Assembly: GCA_001804045.1 (NCBI GenBank)
Contig: MHFD01000045.1
Location: 19,087 to 26,579 of the forward strand
DNA from: Omnitrophica bacterium RBG_13_46_9
GTDB taxonomy: Bacteria > Omnitrophota > Gorgyraeia > JABMRN01 > RBG-13-46-9
Reading direction: 5' to 3'
Length of the DNA stretch: 7,493 nucleotides
A program made the translations under genes and the position numbers. Positions 6,253 to 7,493 of the stretch are shown one piece after another. The notes under the pieces were generated by a model. That model worked only from the letters and a program-made list of their open reading frames with translations. It did no database searches and was not told the origin of the DNA. How positions within the stretch are numbered: position 1 is the stretch's first letter; each line of letters starts with the position of its first letter.

Positions 6253-6284
6253 GTGACCTTGAGTGCTGGTGACTGACGACTGAG
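6253..6284. repeat. Octamer repeats of GTGAC type, second spacer
   Basis: Four consecutive 8-base units: GTGACCTT (6253), GAGTGCTG (6261), GTGACTGA (6269) and CGACTGAG (6277), with a looser GACTGATA at 6292. The first unit is identical to units at 7371 and 7387. Copies are degenerate, so this array is less certain than the one near 7355. A strong ribosome site (GGAGG, 6311-6315) for the next gene follows. Confidence 0.6.
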
Positions 6285-6324
6285 AGCTCGGGACTGATAG
6301 TTAATTGCACGGAGGAAAAGAAAA

Positions 6325-7104
6325 ATGCCCAGGGCTAAAATATCCGCGGTTATAATTACAAAAAACGAGGAAAGGAATATCGAACGGTGCCTGCGCAGCC
6401 TTAGTTGGGTCGATGAGATAGTTATCGTTGATGGTTACAGCACGGATAGGACGGTAGATATAGCGCGATCATTCGGGGCGAAGGTGATATCGCATAAGTT
6501 CGAGGGAGACTTTGGGATGGAGCGGAATATCGGAAACGAAAATACTACAGGGGAATGGATACTGGCGCTGGATGCAGACGAGGTGATTACGCAAAAAGCC
6601 TGTCATAAGATAGAAGAAATTTTAGAGAACGGCTCGGCGTATAACGCGTACAACGTACCGCGTCTGCAATATTTTCTCGGGAAGCCGCTCAGGCACGGCG
6701 GGCGTTACCATAGCATAGTTAATTTTTTTAAGAAAGGAAAGGCAAGGTTTGACGGCAAGGTCCACCATCTCGTGTTGGTTGATGGCGGTATCGGTCAATT
6801 TGAGGAGCCCATAGAGCATTACCCTTTCAATACCATATCCGAATTTATCCAGAAGCATGATAGGTATACATATTATGAAGCGCGTGAGATGTTTGAAAAC
6901 TTTAAAGCCGGAAAGCTCAAAGAAGTAAAATATAACTTAACCGTTAAACCGCTTAAATTATTTTTTAAAACCTATTTCAAAAAGAAGGGTTATAAAGACG
7001 GTATCATTGGCCTCGTATTTTGTATTCTCTTTTCCTGGAGTTATTTTTTGCGATGGGCTAAGTATTGGGAGTTATGCCAGCAGGGTACCAACAACGAAAG
7101 GTAA
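6325..7104 (+). CDS. WaaE/KdtX-like family 2 glycosyltransferase, second paralog
   Basis: A 259-residue GT2 enzyme with the same plan as the protein at 3778-4560. ISAVIITKNEE occurs at 6-16, IVDGYSTD at 34-41, and the metal-binding DADE at 83-86. The C-terminal tail has TYFKKKGYKDGIIGL (216-230) and then AKYWEL (245-250), matching the GYRDGMIGF ... KYWYML segment of the paralog. Gly36-Tyr37 replaces the more usual Ser-Gly of this loop. Acceptor-side residues between about 105 and 165 differ strongly from the paralog (for example RHGGRYHSIVNFFKKGKARF here), so the two probably add sugars to different acceptors or at different steps. The ATG has the best ribosome site in the window, GGAGG at 6311-6315 with nine bases of spacing, which fixes the start. 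It would act at the cytoplasmic face of the membrane on a lipid-linked or core glycan. Donor unknown. Confidence 0.95.
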   Translation: MPRAKISAVIITKNEERNIERCLRSLSWVDEIVIVDGYSTDRTVDIARSFGAKVISHKFEGDFGMERNIGNENTTGEWILALDADEVITQKACHKIEEILENGSAYNAYNVPRLQYFLGKPLRHGGRYHSIVNFFKKGKARFDGKVHHLVLVDGGIGQFEEPIEHYPFNTISEFIQKHDRYTYYEAREMFENFKAGKLKEVKYNLTVKPLKLFFKTYFKKKGYKDGIIGLVFCILFSWSYFLRWAKYWELCQQGTNNER

Positions 7105-7130
7105 GGCCATAGACTATTGTCACGTTCTAT

Positions 7131-7158
7131 AGGACGTGGGATGTAGGACGGGGGACGA
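7131..7158. repeat. Four NGGACGT-type heptamers, third spacer
   Basis: AGGACGT (7131), GGGATGT (7138), AGGACGG (7145) and GGGACGA (7152) keep a strict 7-base period with substitutions at positions 5 and 7. This is a decayed version of the array at 6014-6041. It starts 26 bases after the glycosyltransferase stop. Confidence 0.85.
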
Positions 7159-7197
7159 TTAGAAGGATAAGGCTGGTCAGCAGGGATTAAACGGCGA

Positions 7198-7231
7198 AGG
7201 ACGTAGGACGATTCGATATAGCACGTTAGGT
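7198..7231. repeat. Two heptamers running into the 23-base block, copy B
   Basis: AGGACGT (7198) and AGGACGA (7205) lead into the 23-base block at 7209-7231, which is identical to 4616-4638. The overlap of the last heptamer with the block shows that block and array form one module. The bases between 7159 and 7197 show no repeat I recognise. Confidence 0.9.
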
Positions 7232-7265
7232 TATAGGTCGTAGGTAATAGGTAGTAGGTTGTAGG
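7224..7265. repeat. Six tandem TAGG-type heptamers, third spacer
   Basis: CGTTAGG (7224), TTATAGG (7231), TCGTAGG (7238), TAATAGG (7245), TAGTAGG (7252) and TTGTAGG (7259) follow each other with no gap, GG recurring every seven bases from 7229 to 7264. The family is the same as at 5952-6000. The first unit lies within the 23-base block. Confidence 0.92.
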
Positions 7266-7269
7266 GGAA

Positions 7270-7346
7270 GTTTCGGGAGGTTGTGAATACGAAAACGCAA
7301 CCTTAAGAAACATTAAGCAACATCAAGAAACCTTAAGAAACCTTCG
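7270..7346. repeat. Decamer repeats in inverted orientation around a hairpin
   Basis: On the left arm GTTTC (7270) and GTTGT (7280) are ten bases apart. On the right arm five decamers follow exactly: GCAACCTTAA (7297), GAAACATTAA (7307), GCAACATCAA (7317), GAAACCTTAA (7327) and GAAACCTTCG (7337). GGTTGTG (7279-7285) can pair with CGCAACC (7296-7302), with one G-T wobble and a ten-base loop. The plan mirrors 4655-4784, with forward units followed by reverse-complement units. Confidence 0.9.
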
Positions 7347-7354
7347 ATATGCGT

Positions 7355-7394
7355 GTGACGTGCGACACTTGTGACCTTGTGACGTGGTGACCTT
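7355..7394. repeat. Five tandem octamers of GTGAC type
   Basis: GTGACGTG (7355), CGACACTT (7363), GTGACCTT (7371), GTGACGTG (7379) and GTGACCTT (7387) occur in exact 8-base register over 40 bases. Units 1 and 4 are identical, as are 3 and 5; the second is the most diverged. The array ends 40 bases before the epimerase ATG, just upstream of its possible promoter. A weaker relative is at 6253-6284. Confidence 0.85.
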
Positions 7395-7406
7395 GAAGAT
7401 CCAATT

Positions 7407-7412
7407 TATACT
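7407..7412 (+). promoter_or_regulatory. Possible -10 box upstream of the epimerase gene
   Basis: TATACT is one base from the TATAAT consensus and lies in an AT-rich stretch (7401-7424) between the octamer repeats and the ATG at 7435. The best -35 candidate at the right distance, TGGTGA (7385-7390, 16 bases away), is poor and lies inside the octamer array. Transcription would begin near 7419, leaving a leader of about 16 bases that contains the GGGGG at 7426-7430. Confidence 0.25.
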
Positions 7413-7434
7413 ATTTAGTTAAAATGGGGGTAAC

Positions 7435-7493
7435 ATGGAACGTATACTAGTGACAGGCGGCGCGGGGTTTATAGGTTCTCATCTTGTTGACAG
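7435..7493 (+). CDS. NAD-dependent sugar epimerase/dehydratase, 5' fragment
   Basis: Only 19 complete codons are in the window, reading MERILVTGGAGFIGSHLVD. The GxxGxxG nucleotide-binding turn (Gly8, Gly11, Gly14) after a short beta strand is the standard start of the extended short-chain dehydrogenase/reductase family that includes UDP-glucose 4-epimerase, dTDP-glucose 4,6-dehydratase and UDP-glucuronate decarboxylase. Which of these it is cannot be decided from so few residues. It would bind NAD in the cytoplasm and make a nucleotide sugar, fitting the neighbouring glycosyltransferases as donor supply. A G-run (7426-7430) four bases before the ATG is the only ribosome-site candidate and is unusual in lacking AGG. 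The gene continues beyond the window end. Confidence 0.9.
   Translation, partial: MERILVTGGAGFIGSHLVD

Larger units (their letters stand above)
6061..6276 (+). pseudogene. Probable 5' remnant of a four-helix-bundle (S23/IVS-type) protein gene
   Basis: The open frame is 71 codons, but only the first 24 or so (to about 6132-6140) look like protein. AKSVRNLDVYNLAFDSV (residues 9-25) resembles the first helix of the small four-helix-bundle proteins related to the 23S rRNA intervening-sequence (S23) family and to Avd, which usually start with a similar L-x-V-Y/W-x-x-A stretch and run to about 110-130 residues. After that the frame runs through repeat DNA: a degenerate heptamer near 6141, inverted GGACG-type heptamers (6174-6187), a REP-like hairpin (6196-6217), more inverted heptamers, and then the octamer block where it stops. 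I infer that the 3' part of the gene was lost and replaced by repeats. AGAGGGA (6044-6050) could serve as ribosome site. Alternatively it is a chance frame; the similarity covers a short stretch and is recalled, not searched. Confidence 0.5.

Noticed and set aside
6010..6276. Diversity-generating retroelement, suggested by the Avd-like stub
   Set aside because: There is no reverse transcriptase, no template/variable repeat pair with adenine-specific differences, and the stub is truncated.
7041..7313. Minus-strand open frame over the third repeat spacer
   Set aside because: The protein is a direct reading of the heptamer array (YYLLPTTYNL type) and overlaps the glycosyltransferase end.

Overview
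The window reads as part of a surface-polysaccharide or glycolipid biosynthesis region from an uncultured, probably anaerobic, Gram-negative-type bacterium. All convincing genes lie on the + strand: a B12-binding-type radical SAM enzyme, three family-2 glycosyltransferases, a membrane-anchored SGNH hydrolase, an exported protein of unknown function, and the first codons of an NAD-dependent sugar epimerase/dehydratase. My best guess for the source is Omnitrophota (former OP3) or a related lineage, from the gene mix and from memory of similar spacer repeats. The sequence alone does not prove this.

Layout. A consensus extended -10 promoter (39-47) precedes a tight three-gene block: radical SAM (95-1510), glycosyltransferase (1513-2352) and SGNH hydrolase (2357-3532), separated by only 2 and 4 bases. 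A 245-base GC-rich spacer full of palindromes follows (3533-3777). Then come a WaaE/KdtX-like glycosyltransferase (3778-4560), a 324-base repeat spacer, the exported unknown (4885-5925), a 399-base repeat spacer holding what looks like the 5' stub of a four-helix-bundle (S23/IVS-type) gene (6061-6276), a second WaaE/KdtX-like glycosyltransferase paralogous to the first (6325-7104), a 330-base repeat spacer, and the epimerase start (7435 to the window end).

The most unusual content is in the three long spacers. They are built from short-period degenerate tandem arrays of several kinds: a heptamer of NGGACGT type, a heptamer of NNTAGGT type, a decamer with GTTTC/GTTGC (or its complement) every 9-10 bases and present in both orientations, and an octamer of GTGACNTN type. 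The spacers after the two paralogous glycosyltransferases share an identical 23-base block and the same module order. None of this looks coding, and none of it is CRISPR.

Working together (inference): the glycosyltransferases would build a glycan on a lipid or surface carrier at the cytoplasmic membrane, the epimerase would supply a nucleotide sugar, the radical SAM enzyme would modify a lipid or sugar, and the SGNH protein would edit acyl groups on the periplasmic side. No individual substrate can be read from the sequence.
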